Source of the DNA: Sporosarcina ureilytica
GTDB taxonomy: Bacteria > Bacillota > Bacilli > Bacillales_A > Planococcaceae
NCBI RefSeq assembly: GCF_001753205.1
Contig: NZ_CP017560.1
Coordinates: 1,860,001-1,924,000 of the forward strand
Length of the DNA stretch: 64,000 nt
Reading direction: 5' to 3'
A program made the translations under genes and the position numbers. Positions 8,439 through 18,606 of the stretch are shown piece after piece. The first letter of the stretch is position 1, and each line of letters opens with the position of its first letter. The notes under the pieces are model-generated. The model saw only the letters and a program-made list of their open reading frames with translations. It did not search any database and had not been told where the DNA came from.

Positions 8439-9143
8439 ATGAGTATACATATTAACGCAAAAAAAGGTGAAATTGCAGATACGATTTTATTACCAGGAGA
8501 CCCGTTACGAGCGAAATATATTGCAGAAACATTTTTAGAAGATGTTACAAAATATAATGAGGTTCGTAATATGTTTGGTTACACAGGAACTTACAAAGGT
8601 GAGCGTATTTCCGTTCAAGGTACGGGAATGGGTGTTCCTTCAATTTCGATTTATATTACAGAGTTAATGCAAGAGTATGACGTTCAAAAGTTAATCCGTG
8701 TTGGGACATGCGGAGCAATTCAAAAAGACGTTCAACTACGCGATGTTATCATTGCACAAGGCGGTACAACAAATTCTACGATGAATAATATCATTTTCGA
8801 TGATATTACGTATGCACCTATTGCAGATTTTGATTTACTTTTAAAGGCATATCAAACTGGTATTGAAAAAGGATTAAATTTAAGAGTTGGAAATGTTTTC
8901 ACTGAAGATCTATTTTACAATGAGTTTTCCGACCATGAAAAATTAGCACAATACGGTGTGCTCGCTGTAGAAATGGAAACTTCTGCACTTTACACGCTTG
9001 CTGCTAAGTTTGGTCGTCAAGCACTCTCTATTTTAACTGTAAGTGACCATATTTTAACTGGCGAAGCAACTTCTGCGGAAGAACGTCAATTGACATTCAA
9101 TGATATGATTGAAGTAGCACTTGACGCAGCAATCCAAAAATAA
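8439..9143 (+). CDS. deoD: Purine-nucleoside phosphorylase (DeoD type)
   Basis: Splits purine (deoxy)nucleosides with phosphate into base and (deoxy)ribose-1-phosphate. The 234-residue protein has the hexameric DeoD signatures: [33 protein letters not shown] and [10 protein letters not shown], with the purine-site aspartate in [13 protein letters not shown] at 8439 follows GTGAGGA; an upstream in-frame ATG at 8424 has no ribosome binding site. It has its own terminator. Confidence 0.96.
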   Translation: MSIHINAKKGEIADTILLPGDPLRAKYIAETFLEDVTKYNEVRNMFGYTGTYKGERISVQGTGMGVPSISIYITELMQEYDVQKLIRVGTCGAIQKDVQLRDVIIAQGGTTNSTMNNIIFDDITYAPIADFDLLLKAYQTGIEKGLNLRVGNVFTEDLFYNEFSDHEKLAQYGVLAVEMETSALYTLAAKFGRQALSILTVSDHILTGEATSAEERQLTFNDMIEVALDAAIQK

Positions 9144-9150
9144 AAGGACT

Positions 9151-9177
9151 AGAGGCCGCTATTAGGCGGCCTTCTTC
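9151..9177 (+). terminator. Terminator after deoD
   Basis: GAGGCCGC and GCGGCCTT form a GC-rich stem over a TATTAG loop, followed by a short pyrimidine tail (CTTCTTCTCTT) rather than a pure T run. Confidence 0.75.
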
Positions 9178-9208
9178 TCTTATATAAAAAGAAAAGGTGG
9201 GGGATGAG

Positions 9209-10705
9209 ATGGACGAAAAAGAGAACCAAAATCGTGACGTTGTTGATGCGAACAAGCCACCTGCCAAACGTTACATCCAATTAAAACCATTCTCTTTTGT
9301 TATGCTGGTGTTTGGACTCATACTAATAACAGCTGTCATTACATTTTTTATTTTAACGACAGGCGAAGATAAAGTTGTTGAAGTTGTCAAGCCACAACAA
9401 CAAGTTCCTGCTCGTCAAGAGTTTCAAAAGTTTTTTGAAGCATATGATGAGATGAAAAATAATTATTTTGAAGATGTTGATGAACAATTAGTCATCGATG
9501 GTGCTATTAATGGAATGATTGACGCACTTGGGGATCCATATTCCGATTATTTGAACGAAGATGAAGCACGCCAATTAAATGATAGTATTTCTTCAAGTTT
9601 CGAAGGAATTGGTGCCGAGATTCAAGAACAAGACGGCTATATTGCGGTCGTTTCCCCTATTAAAAATTCTCCAGCTGAGAAAGCTGGGCTGTTACCGAGA
9701 GACAAAATAACTGCAGTAAATGGAGAAAGTATTCAAGGGATGTCTTCTTCAGAAGCAGTCCTGTTAATTCGTGGAGAAAAGGGAACGCCTGTAACATTAA
9801 CGATTATTCGTACTGGGCTCGATGATCCAATGGAAATAGAAATTATTCGTGATGTCATTCCAATTGAAACGGTTTATTGGGATTTAGATGAGGACGGGAT
9901 TGGTCACGTCCATATTACAAGTTTTTCAATGGGGACATACGATGAGCTTCTTACCGCGCTCGATGAAATGGAAGAAGCAGGATTAAAAGGACTTGTTGTC
10001 GATGTAAGACAAAATCCAGGCGGTACGTTAGATGGAGCAATAGATATATCCAACCTTTTTGTTGAAAAAGGAAAAAATATATTACAATATCAAGGGAAAA
10101 AAGGAAAAGCTCAAGTTTTCAGTGCGTCTAGTGGTAGGAAAGTGGACGTACCTGTGTCCGTTATTATTGACGATGGAAGTGCATCCGCCTCTGAAATACT
10201 AGCAGGCGCATTGAGTGAGTCCTCCGACATTCCACTTGTCGGTATAACGACTTTTGGGAAAGGAACGGTCCAATCCCCAAAAGATTTACCAGATGGGTCT
10301 AACTTAAAATTAACAACGGCAAAATGGTTGACACCAAATGGCAATTGGATTCATAAAAAAGGGATTAAGCCAGATTTTGAAGTCCCTTATCCGGATTATG
10401 CGATGTTACCATTTCTAAATCCGTCTATCGAAATGGAAGAAGGCATGGTATCCACTACAATTGAGTCGGCTGAAAAAATGCTAGAAGCTACAGGGTACAA
10501 TCCAGGTGTCGTTGACGGTCTATATGATGCGGAAACAACAAATGCAGTTAAAGCATTGCAAGCGGACTTGGATATCGAAATTACGGGAGTATTAACCGGT
10601 GACACAACATTTGGCTTAATGAATAAGTTACGTGAGAAAATTGAAAATGATGATCCTCAACTAATAAAGGCAAAAGAGCTATTGCTTGAAAAATTAAAGA
10701 AATAA
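9209..10705 (+). CDS. ctpA: Carboxyl-terminal processing protease (S41 family, CtpA/CtpB-like)
   Basis: A 498-residue membrane-bound periplasm-side serine protease. Order of parts: cytoplasmic tail, one membrane span at about 27-50, a PDZ domain (about 110-200, GIGAEIQEQDGYIAVVSPI), the S41 catalytic core with nucleophile serine in DDGSASASEILAGAL and lysine in TFGKGTVQSP, and a C-terminal peptidoglycan-binding repeat (GYNPGVVDGLYDAET). ATG at 9209 is chosen since AAAGGTGGGGG lies 4-10 bases before it. Relatives trim secreted or membrane proteins; B. subtilis CtpB activates a sporulation protease and CtpA is less understood. Substrate not deducible here. Confidence 0.93.
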   Translation: MDEKENQNRDVVDANKPPAKRYIQLKPFSFVMLVFGLILITAVITFFILTTGEDKVVEVVKPQQQVPARQEFQKFFEAYDEMKNNYFEDVDEQLVIDGAINGMIDALGDPYSDYLNEDEARQLNDSISSSFEGIGAEIQEQDGYIAVVSPIKNSPAEKAGLLPRDKITAVNGESIQGMSSSEAVLLIRGEKGTPVTLTIIRTGLDDPMEIEIIRDVIPIETVYWDLDEDGIGHVHITSFSMGTYDELLTALDEMEEAGLKGLVVDVRQNPGGTLDGAIDISNLFVEKGKNILQYQGKKGKAQVFSASSGRKVDVPVSVIIDDGSASASEILAGALSESSDIPLVGITTFGKGTVQSPKDLPDGSNLKLTTAKWLTPNGNWIHKKGIKPDFEVPYPDYAMLPFLNPSIEMEEGMVSTTIESAEKMLEATGYNPGVVDGLYDAETTNAVKALQADLDIEITGVLTGDTTFGLMNKLREKIENDDPQLIKAKELLLEKLKK

Positions 10706-10721
10706 ATTGTTAAATATGCCA

Positions 10722-10755
10722 CGCGTTCTGCCACTAAGGGCGGGACGCTTTTTTC
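10722..10755 (+). terminator. Terminator after the S41 protease gene
   Basis: GCGTTCTGCC pairs with GGCGGGACGC over a short loop and is followed by six T. Confidence 0.88.
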
Positions 10756-10780
10756 AAAGGCAAACTAGGAGGAGCACAAT

Positions 10781-11674
10781 ATGATTGACGTTTATTTATT
10801 TAGCGGTTTTTTAGGAAGCGGAAAAACTTCACTCTTATTAAATGTGATCAAACAATTAAAGGATGAAAATAAAAAACCTGCTGTATTTATGAATGAATTT
10901 GGGGACTTACCTGTAGATTCTAAAGCAGTTGAAGGGGAAGTGCCTTTAAAAGAATTACTTGACGGTTGTATTTGCTGCAGCGGCGCTGAGAAGACAGAAG
11001 CCCAGTTACAGGGCCTTCTCCTTGAAAATGAAGATATCGATGTTATTTTAATCGAAACGACAGGGGCTGCTCATCCAGTAGAAGCGTTAGATGCTGTCTA
11101 TTCACCATTATTTGCTGATCGCTTGCAAGTTAAAGGGATTATTACAGTAGTCGATAGTAAACTCTGGTTGAATCGCAATCAGTTGTCGCCGCGAATTCGT
11201 GCGTTATTTATGGAACAAATTAAACATGCTCATATTTTACTAGCGAATAAAGCAGATTTATTAACAGATGAAGAACTTGCTAATGTGACAATGGAGCTGC
11301 CTCACTTAAACGCAACTGCACCGATTATACAAACAATTAATGGCAAAATGTCATTTACTCATATTGAAAAAATGCTTCAAAAACCTAAAGCGAAAGTGAA
11401 TAAAGACATTGTCTCAGGCGCTGGATTGCCACTGTCTTCAAAGTTAATGACATTTACGGAAAGTGTAGAGATGGAAGCATTTGAAAACTGGGTGAAATCT
11501 TTACCGGACACTGTCTATCGAATGAAAGGATTTGTACCAGTAAAAGGGACTAGAAATCCATATTTATTTCAATATGCATACGGAATGGTTCATTGGATGC
11601 CAGAATATATCCAAATGGAACCACGTTTGGTCATTATTGGTGAAGACATTGACGCCATTCATTATCCGTCGTAA
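10781..11674 (+). CDS. G3E family GTPase, CobW/Zng-like metal chaperone
   Basis: A 297-residue P-loop GTPase with Walker A GFLGSGKTS (residues 9-17), the metal-binding CICC motif at residues 63-66, an ETTGAAHP switch and NKAD for guanine recognition, plus a C-terminal CobW_C-like domain. G3E proteins of this type insert or traffic zinc or other metals. There is no zinc uptake or Zur gene alongside, so the client is unknown. ATG 10781 has AGGAGG upstream; the gene stands alone between two terminators. Confidence 0.88.
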   Translation: MIDVYLFSGFLGSGKTSLLLNVIKQLKDENKKPAVFMNEFGDLPVDSKAVEGEVPLKELLDGCICCSGAEKTEAQLQGLLLENEDIDVILIETTGAAHPVEALDAVYSPLFADRLQVKGIITVVDSKLWLNRNQLSPRIRALFMEQIKHAHILLANKADLLTDEELANVTMELPHLNATAPIIQTINGKMSFTHIEKMLQKPKAKVNKDIVSGAGLPLSSKLMTFTESVEMEAFENWVKSLPDTVYRMKGFVPVKGTRNPYLFQYAYGMVHWMPEYIQMEPRLVIIGEDIDAIHYPS

Positions 11675-11689
11675 GATTTATTTATCGTG

Positions 11690-11714
11690 AAAAACCTATT
11701 AACATTAGGTTTTT
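11690..11714 (+). terminator. Terminator after the G3E GTPase gene
   Basis: AAAAACCTA and TAGGTTTTT pair over a small loop, ending in a T run. Confidence 0.82.
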
Positions 11715-11905
11715 GGCGAGAAATGCTAGTTTTGTCAACCCGTATTTTCATGAAAAAAAATGATGGATAACCAATCGTATCCAATTTATCTACTTATAAT
11801 CTCCTTTCCTATCAGTTTTCCATCCTAACTGGTTTTGTTGGTAAAACTATCCGCTCAATCGAAAATCATAGACGTTATGATAGATTGCGAAGGGAGGAGT
11901 TAAAG

Positions 11906-12796
11906 ATGAAAAAATCGATTGCAGTCATCTTACTCGGTTCGGCACTATTATTACCGAACAATTCGAAAGTAGAAGCTTCATATTCTGATAAGGCGGTACA
12001 GGTTCACAAAGCACAGCAAATTACTTGTGTAGAATGGGATGGGAAACAATACGATTTTAACAATCTATTGAACAAAAATGATAAAAATCTTTCATTCTAT
12101 TATAATTTGATTAACTTTGTAAATAAATATGCAAAATCGCCAAACCTAGTACCAACTAAACCGGCAGAAGAAGTAAGTAAAGAAGAAACACCAAAAGCTG
12201 TAGAGGCACCTGAGGTTAAGGCGCCACAAGTTGAGGAGACTCCTAAAGTGGAAGAAACTCCTGAAGTTGTAGAAAAACCGGAAGTTGAAAAAGCTCCTGA
12301 AAAAGAGCAAGTTCCTGAGAAACCTTCAACACCAGAAGCAACACCAACGCCAACAGTTCCAGCACCAACACCAGAACAACCTGCAAAGCCGGTTGAAGAG
12401 GCTACACCAAATGCTTCTATTTCTGCCATTGAACAAGAAGTATTAAACTTAACAAATGCAGAAAGACAAAAAGCAGGTCTTGCACCATTACAAATTGATC
12501 AGAAGCTTATGGACTCAGCACGTGCGAAATCTAAAGACATGTCTGTTAATGGATACTTCTCACATACTAGCCCTACATACGGTTCACCATTTGACCAAAT
12601 GAAATCATTCGGTGTTACGTATCGTTCAGCAGCTGAAAACATTGCAATGGGTCAACGTTCAGCGCAAGAAGTAGTAAAAGCTTGGATGGAATCTCCAGGC
12701 CATAGACAAAACATTTTAACACCAAACTTTACCCATATCGGTATTGGTTATGATGCGAATGGTAATTACTGGACACAACAATTTATACAAAAATAA
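11906..12796 (+). CDS. Secreted CAP-domain (SCP/PR1, YkwD-like) protein
   Basis: A 296-residue exported protein: signal peptide (to about residue 24, NNSKVEA), a short N-terminal region with YxxVQVH-like sequence resembling cell-wall proteins, a low-complexity linker of E, P, V, K and A (about 75-165), and a CAP domain (about 175-296). The CAP domain shows LTNAERQKAGLAPL, the two histidines in GYFSHTSPTYGSPF and SPGHRQNILTPNFTHIGIG, and the ENIAMG motif. Bacillus relatives such as YkwD are secreted and some are linked to sporulation; the activity is unknown. ATG 11906 has GGGAGGAG before it. The linker has many near-repeats of a VEE/TPK type unit and may vary between strains. Confidence 0.9.
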   Translation: MKKSIAVILLGSALLLPNNSKVEASYSDKAVQVHKAQQITCVEWDGKQYDFNNLLNKNDKNLSFYYNLINFVNKYAKSPNLVPTKPAEEVSKEETPKAVEAPEVKAPQVEETPKVEETPEVVEKPEVEKAPEKEQVPEKPSTPEATPTPTVPAPTPEQPAKPVEEATPNASISAIEQEVLNLTNAERQKAGLAPLQIDQKLMDSARAKSKDMSVNGYFSHTSPTYGSPFDQMKSFGVTYRSAAENIAMGQRSAQEVVKAWMESPGHRQNILTPNFTHIGIGYDANGNYWTQQFIQK

Positions 12797-12805
12797 CAAT
12801 CAATC

Positions 12806-12846
12806 AGCAATTCCTTTCTCTAATAAGAGGGAGGAATTGCTTTTTT
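12806..12846 (+). terminator. Terminator after the CAP protein gene
   Basis: AGCAATTCCT pairs with AGGAATTGCT, with a further inner pairing (CTCT with AGAG), followed by six T. A separate 21-base dyad with 10-base arms (TAACATAATA, centre A) at 12859-12879 follows; its role is unknown. Confidence 0.9.
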
Positions 12847-12939
12847 GATATTTATAGTTAACATAATAATATTATGTTATCTATAGTGGCTGTTAAATTT
12901 GAGGGAAACGTGTTTTCGGGATGTTGGACATTTAAATGC

Positions 12940-12977
12940 AAAACCTCCCACTTCTATAAACTAGAAGTGAGAGGTTG
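12940..12977 (-). terminator. Terminator of the MATE gene
   Basis: On the minus strand AACCTCTCACTTCT pairs with AGAAGTGGGAGGTT, starting a few bases after the MATE stop, followed by a TTT-rich tail. Confidence 0.85.
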
Positions 12978-12980
12978 CTG

Positions 12981-14330
12981 TTAATTTATAAGATGTTTAT
13001 TTTGAATATGACGAAGTCGGAAAGATAATGTGATGGCACCAACTGTTAATCCAGTGATCAGTCCAATCCAATAGCCGTAAGGTCCTAAATGTGTGAAGGT
13101 TGCCATTGCGTATCCTACCGGCAAACCAATGACCCAGTAAGAAACAATGGCCATAATAAAAGTAATATTGACATCTTTATAGCCTCTTAAAGCACCTTGG
13201 ACGGGCGCTTGTATCGCGTCAGATAGTTGAAAGAAGGCTGCATAAATAAAGAAATGAATCGACAATTTTATAATATCTATGTCATTTGTATAAAGCCCCG
13301 CGATTTGTACGCGGAATAAGAGTAATATAGCAATTGAAATAAAGCTAAATAAAACCGCAACAACGATACTTAAATAACTGTATTTTTTCGCATCGAGATA
13401 TCGACCTGCTCCAATTTCTTGTCCGACAAGAATCGTCGTCCCCATTGAAATGCTTAACGGAATCATATATAGCAATGAAGTGAAATTTAAGGCAATTTGA
13501 TGAGCTGAAATAATGGCTGTTGAATAATTTGCCATGAGCAAAGTCACGACGGAGAAGATGCTTATTTCAACAAAAATTGAAATCCCCATCGGAACGCCAA
13601 TCACTAAGATTTCTTTCCATTTCTTAAATGAAATTTTTCCCCACTGCTTAAACAGATTAAATGAAAGAAATGGTCCGAATTTCGAAGCAGTCGCACAAGC
13701 AATTAAAAATACGAGCCAATAGGTGATTGCTGAAGCATACCCAGCTCCAGCGCCTCCTAGTTCAGGAAAACCGAAACGACCGTAAATTAGTAAATAGTTC
13801 AACACGACATTTATCGGTGCGGATAGCAGAATAATTGCCATTGAAACACGCGTCTCGCCTAATCCATCGAAAAAAGACCGTAAAACTGCATAGCCAAAAA
13901 GTGGAAGAAGACCTAAACTCATTCCGAATAAATATTCCGAAGCGACAATTCTAACTGGCTCTTCAAGCGGCATTGCATTTAAAATAGGTGCAACAGCAAA
14001 TTGTATGATTAAAAAAACAATTGCAGAAAGCGCAACAGACACGTAAAGTCCTTGTTGGACAGACGGTCGAACTTCGCCGTGGTTTCTAGCTCCAACATGT
14101 TGGGCAATAATTGGCGTGAGCGCCATTAAGATTCCCGCTAGCCCTGTATAGACAGGTACCCAAAATGACGACCCAATCGTTACACCTGCAAGATGGTATG
14201 TATCGTAGCGTCCAGTCATAAGAATATCAAAGAATGAAATCATATACATTGCGATTTGGGTGATTAAAATGGGCGTAATCACTCTCACCATATTTTTTGA
14301 TTTGTTTTTTGAAATTAAAGCTGTGTTCAT
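12981..14330 (-). CDS. MATE family efflux transporter (NorM-like)
   Basis: A 449-residue membrane protein with twelve hydrophobic spans in two similar halves, as in multidrug and toxin extrusion exporters that use a sodium or proton gradient. Recognisable stretches include FDILMTGRYDTYHLAGVTIG near the start, ITPIIAQHVGA, the half-repeat GVPMGISIFVEISIFSVVTLLMA and VLNYLLIYG. B. subtilis has a related gene, yojI, in the yoj region. Substrate cannot be told. RBS AAAGGTGA precedes ATG at 14330. Divergent from the MurG-type gene. Confidence 0.93.
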   Translation of the reverse strand: MNTALISKNKSKNMVRVITPILITQIAMYMISFFDILMTGRYDTYHLAGVTIGSSFWVPVYTGLAGILMALTPIIAQHVGARNHGEVRPSVQQGLYVSVALSAIVFLIIQFAVAPILNAMPLEEPVRIVASEYLFGMSLGLLPLFGYAVLRSFFDGLGETRVSMAIILLSAPINVVLNYLLIYGRFGFPELGGAGAGYASAITYWLVFLIACATASKFGPFLSFNLFKQWGKISFKKWKEILVIGVPMGISIFVEISIFSVVTLLMANYSTAIISAHQIALNFTSLLYMIPLSISMGTTILVGQEIGAGRYLDAKKYSYLSIVVAVLFSFISIAILLLFRVQIAGLYTNDIDIIKLSIHFFIYAAFFQLSDAIQAPVQGALRGYKDVNITFIMAIVSYWVIGLPVGYAMATFTHLGPYGYWIGLITGLTVGAITLSFRLRHIQNKHLIN

Positions 14331-14504
14331 CTATCAATTCACCTTTCATTAGAGACTCGAATAGTAGTGTAACATGAATTCTTTGGTATACTAGTGAATG
14401 GCTTAAAAATATTTAACTTCATGCGCAAAAAAGTTACACTATATATAGGTAACGAAATGAATGCTCAAAGCATAATAAATTAGATTAGACGAGGTGAAAC
14501 AACC

Positions 14505-15587
14505 ATGAAAAGACCGATTATTTTATTAACCGGTGGTGGAACGGCAGGACATGTGTCGGTCAACGAAGCACTTATCCCAGTGTTTCAAGAACGTGGTTAT
14601 GAAGTCCATTATATAGGTTCTCATGATGGAATAGAAAAAGAATTGATAGGGAAACGTTTTCCTGACGTCACATACCACGCGATACAAAGTGGAAAATTAC
14701 GACGATATTTCTCCGTGAAGAATTTCACAGACCCATTTCGAGTAGGCGTTGGCTTATTGCAGGCACTGGCTGTTATCCGTAAATTAAAACCTGAACTCAT
14801 CTTTTCGAAAGGTGGATTCGTGTCAGTTCCTGTCGCATTGGCAGGTCAATTGGCTAAAATTCCTGTTATTATTCACGAATCTGACGTCACACCAGGTCTT
14901 GCGAATAAATTAGCAGTTCCTTTTGCAACGCATGTATTTACAGTGTTTGAACAAACGTTAGCGTATGTGCCTGAAAGTAAATCCACTTGTTCAGGAGCAG
15001 TCATTCGACCTGAATTGTTTACCGGCATAAAAGAACAAGGCTTAAAACAAGTCGGATTTAGTGGGAACAAGTCAGTTCTTATCGTCATGGGAGGTAGTCA
15101 AGGTTCAAGATTATTAAATGATGCGATAAGAAACGAATTAGAAGTGATCACGGAAACTTTTGATGTCATCCATTTATGTGGGAATGGTCATTTAGATCCT
15201 TCATTAAATGCACACAGACATTACAAGCAGTTTGAATATGTCACAACAGAGTTGCCGCATTTATTAGCTGCCTCCGATTTTGCAATTTCACGAGCTGGTT
15301 CGAATGCAATCTTCGAATTACTTGCGCTAAAAAAGCCGATGTTACTTGTCCCTCTTTCCGCAGCACAAAGTAGAGGAGACCAAATTTTAAATGCCAATTA
15401 CTTTAAATCACTAGGATTGGCACATGTTCTTGAAGAAGAGGAAATCGCTGTTCGACCTTTTTCGACGGAATTGCTAAAATTGAAGAAAGATGAACAGCAA
15501 TTAAAGACCCGTATGAAGAATAGTGAAGGTCCAAAAACGCCAGAGGAAATGGTTGAACTAATTATGAACTTTAATAAGTTAAGTTAG
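14505..15587 (+). CDS. murG: MurG-type undecaprenyl-PP-MurNAc-pentapeptide GlcNAc transferase
   Basis: A 360-residue GT-B glycosyltransferase with the MurG signatures GGGTAGHVSVNEALIP at the N-terminus, FSKGGFVSVPVALAG, IIHESDVTPGLANK, the GGSQGSRLLND motif and the acceptor site SRAGSNAIFELLALKKPMLLVPL. MurG makes lipid II in peptidoglycan synthesis on the inner membrane face. Here it stands alone, far from any visible division/cell-wall cluster, next to odhAB. The Bacillus cereus group has such a second copy (murG2), so this may be an additional paralog; the housekeeping copy cannot be seen in this window. Confidence 0.88.
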   Translation: MKRPIILLTGGGTAGHVSVNEALIPVFQERGYEVHYIGSHDGIEKELIGKRFPDVTYHAIQSGKLRRYFSVKNFTDPFRVGVGLLQALAVIRKLKPELIFSKGGFVSVPVALAGQLAKIPVIIHESDVTPGLANKLAVPFATHVFTVFEQTLAYVPESKSTCSGAVIRPELFTGIKEQGLKQVGFSGNKSVLIVMGGSQGSRLLNDAIRNELEVITETFDVIHLCGNGHLDPSLNAHRHYKQFEYVTTELPHLLAASDFAISRAGSNAIFELLALKKPMLLVPLSAAQSRGDQILNANYFKSLGLAHVLEEEEIAVRPFSTELLKLKKDEQQLKTRMKNSEGPKTPEEMVELIMNFNKLS

Positions 15588-15764
15588 AATTCTATGTGAA
15601 GGCGTCAAAATACTTGTAAAATAGCGGAAAATTACCTTTTTTCGTATAAAATTCTAATAGTTCGTGCTAAACCCTTTAAGTTCTAGTCTTTGCATGGTAA
15701 AATTAACTAGGAATAAAAAATATAAACACAAAATGCCTTTTGGCAAATGTGGAGGTCATTGTAC

Positions 15765-18578
15765 ATGTCAAAAAATTTAGGTACTCAATCGCCTTATGAT
15801 GCTTTTACAGGGCCAAACCTTGGGTACGTAATGGAAATGTATGAATTATTTAAGTCTTCCCCTGAGTTAGTTGATGATGAACTCGCAGAAATGTTCAACC
15901 GATTTGGTGCTCCTATTGAAGATAGCGGTGAACAAGTAACAATCGAAGGTTCAGTCCAATCAACGAATATTGGTAAAGTGATTGCTGCTTTTAAGTTACA
16001 AGAGGCAATCCGTACATACGGACATCTTGCGGCTGACGTTTATCCGCTCGGCGATCGTCCAAAAGATTTAACGCGTATTGAATTATCTTACTATGGTTTA
16101 TCCGAAAAAGATTTGGAAGATATGCCAGCAAGTTTATTCTTAACGCATGTACCTGCACATATTGAAAATGGTCTTGAAGCTATCAATTATATGAAATCGC
16201 TTTATACTGGAAAAATATCCTATGAATTTGCGCATGTAATTGATGAAGAAGAGCGACAGTGGATTCAATCTAAAATTGAAAACGGAGAAGTATCCACTCA
16301 ATTATCGGCTGATGATAAGAAAGCGCTTTTAGAGAAATTAACTAAAATTGAAGGTTTTGAAAAGTACATACACCGTACATTTGTCGGTGCAAAGCGATTT
16401 TCTATCGAAGGACTTGATACGCTTGTTGTCTTATTAGATGAGCTTGTCCGTCGTTCTGAAGAGGATAAAGTAAAGAAAATGTTAATTGGTATGGCACACC
16501 GTGGACGTTTGAACGTGCTTGCACATATTTTAAAAAATCCTTACGAAATGTTCTTTGCACATTTTGCTGGGGTTTCCGATCAACCATTTTTGCCAACGGA
16601 CGGTTCCTTGGAAACAACACGCGGTTGGTTTGGTGACGTAGTCTATCATTATGGCTCACTATATAATAGTCCGTCAGGTATGCAACGTTTCCTAGCTTAC
16701 AATCCATCCCACTTAGAAGTAGTGAATGCAGTTGTAACAGGTCAAACACGTGCCGCACAGGAAGCAGAAAGTAAGGCTGGAAACGCCGTTCAAGATACAA
16801 ACTCCGCGTATGCGATTCTTGTACATGGGGATGCAGCTTTTCCTGGCCAAGGCGTAGTACCTGAGACATTTAACTATAGCCGTGTCCGTGGTTTCAAAAC
16901 AGGTGGTTCCATCCATGTTATTGCCAACAATATGATTGGTTTTACGACGGAACACTATGATTCTAGGTCGACACATTACTCTTCTGACCCGGCAAAAGGT
17001 TTCGAAGTACCGATTATACATGTGAATGCCGACTGCCCAGAATCAGTCATTGCGGTAGCGTCATTTGCATTTGAATATCGTCAAAAGTTTGGTAAAGATA
17101 TTGTAATAGATTTACTTGGATACCGTCGTTACGGTCATAACGAAATGGATGAGCCACTCGTTACAAATCCAACGATGTATCATAAAGTACATCAACACCC
17201 AACAGTGCGTGAGATGTATGGAAATGTACTAACTACCGAAAATGTTGTAACTGCTGAAGAAGTAGAAAAGCTTGATGAAGATACATTTAAGCTTATGCAG
17301 CAAGCACATGACGTAGTAAGAGAACATCCAAGCGCGAAAGAGAAAGAAGATAAAGAAATAGTTATTCCGGATGAAGTGCTAGCTGGATATCCTGCTGAAC
17401 TTGAAACGGGTGTTGCAGAAGATAAATTGCGTACAATGAACGAAGAACTACTCAATTTCCCAGAAGAGTTTAATGTTTTTGGACGTCTCGTTCGTATTTT
17501 AAAAAGAAGAGAAGAACCGTTCAAAGGAAATGGGAAAATCGATTGGGCACATGCTGAAACGCTTGCATTTGGTTCCATTTTGCAAGACGGAAATCCAATC
17601 CGTTTGACAGGTCAAGACGTTCAACGTGGAACATTTGCACACCGTCATCTCGTTTTACATGATGAAAAAACAGGAGAAGAATACTTACCGCTTCACCATA
17701 TTAGTGGTGCAAATGCTTCATTTGATGCTTTTAACAGCCCGCTTACAGAATCAGCAATTGTTGGTTATGAGTATGGCTATAACCTTGAAAATCAAAAAGC
17801 ATTATCGATTTGGGAAGCGCAGTATGGAGACTTCGCCAATATGGCCCAAGTGATGTTCGATCAGTTTATTTCTGCCAGCCGATCGAAATGGGGTCAACAA
17901 TCAGGACTCGTCATGTTATTGCCACACGCACATGAAGGACAAGGTCCAGAACATACGAGTGCAAGACTAGAAAGATTTTTACAAATGTCAGCAGAAAATA
18001 ACTGGACAGTTGCGAATCTATCTAGCGCGGCAAACTATTTCCACATTTTACGCCGTCAAGCGAAAATGTTAGGGGAGCCGTCAATGCGTCCGCTCGTAAT
18101 CGTATCGCCAAAATCACTGTTACGTCACCCATTGGTTGGTGCTGACGTTGAAGATTTAACAGAAGGTAGTTTCCAAACTGTTCTAGAGCAACCTGGAACA
18201 GGGACAAAGAAAACTAAAGTTGAACGGATTTTATTCGCAAGCGGTAAAATGGCTATCGATTTAGCTGAACAAGTAAAAGATGGCGAAGGATTCGATGATA
18301 TTCACATCGTTCGTGTTGAGCAACTCTATCCTTTCCCATCCGAAAAGATTCAAGAAATCGTTTCGCGCTATTCAAAAGTAAAAGAACTTGTTTGGGTGCA
18401 AGAAGAACCGAAAAATATGGGTTCATGGTCATTTGCATATCCGTATATTCAAGAGATAGCAGGTAATAAAAAAGTTTCTTATGTTGGACGTCCTGATCGT
18501 TCTAGTCCATCAGAAGGAGACGGTGCATCTCATTCAATTGAACAAAAGCGTATTATCAATGAGGCTTTAAACCGTTAA
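15765..18578 (+). CDS. odhA: 2-oxoglutarate dehydrogenase E1 component
   Basis: The thiamine-diphosphate decarboxylase of the TCA-cycle 2-oxoglutarate dehydrogenase complex. 937 residues, normal for Bacillus. Markers: the N-terminal E2-binding helix region ([14 protein letters not shown]), [13 protein letters not shown], the ThDP site [14 protein letters not shown]...[11 protein letters not shown], and [12 protein letters not shown] at the C-terminus. ATG 15765 is chosen over 15747 because GGAGGT sits correctly. odhB starts 28 bases after the stop, so both form one operon. No E3 (lipoamide dehydrogenase) gene is here; it is shared with other complexes. Confidence 0.98.
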   Translation: MSKNLGTQSPYDAFTGPNLGYVMEMYELFKSSPELVDDELAEMFNRFGAPIEDSGEQVTIEGSVQSTNIGKVIAAFKLQEAIRTYGHLAADVYPLGDRPKDLTRIELSYYGLSEKDLEDMPASLFLTHVPAHIENGLEAINYMKSLYTGKISYEFAHVIDEEERQWIQSKIENGEVSTQLSADDKKALLEKLTKIEGFEKYIHRTFVGAKRFSIEGLDTLVVLLDELVRRSEEDKVKKMLIGMAHRGRLNVLAHILKNPYEMFFAHFAGVSDQPFLPTDGSLETTRGWFGDVVYHYGSLYNSPSGMQRFLAYNPSHLEVVNAVVTGQTRAAQEAESKAGNAVQDTNSAYAILVHGDAAFPGQGVVPETFNYSRVRGFKTGGSIHVIANNMIGFTTEHYDSRSTHYSSDPAKGFEVPIIHVNADCPESVIAVASFAFEYRQKFGKDIVIDLLGYRRYGHNEMDEPLVTNPTMYHKVHQHPTVREMYGNVLTTENVVTAEEVEKLDEDTFKLMQQAHDVVREHPSAKEKEDKEIVIPDEVLAGYPAELETGVAEDKLRTMNEELLNFPEEFNVFGRLVRILKRREEPFKGNGKIDWAHAETLAFGSILQDGNPIRLTGQDVQRGTFAHRHLVLHDEKTGEEYLPLHHISGANASFDAFNSPLTESAIVGYEYGYNLENQKALSIWEAQYGDFANMAQVMFDQFISASRSKWGQQSGLVMLLPHAHEGQGPEHTSARLERFLQMSAENNWTVANLSSAANYFHILRRQAKMLGEPSMRPLVIVSPKSLLRHPLVGADVEDLTEGSFQTVLEQPGTGTKKTKVERILFASGKMAIDLAEQVKDGEGFDDIHIVRVEQLYPFPSEKIQEIVSRYSKVKELVWVQEEPKNMGSWSFAYPYIQEIAGNKKVSYVGRPDRSSPSEGDGASHSIEQKRIINEALNR

Positions 18579-18606
18579 CACGGTATATTCAAAGGAGGAA
18601 ATTATT

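Noticed and set aside
12859..12879. 21-base AT dyad after the CAP protein terminator
   Set aside because: Palindromic but AT-only and without a promoter or regulator context; chance cannot be excluded.
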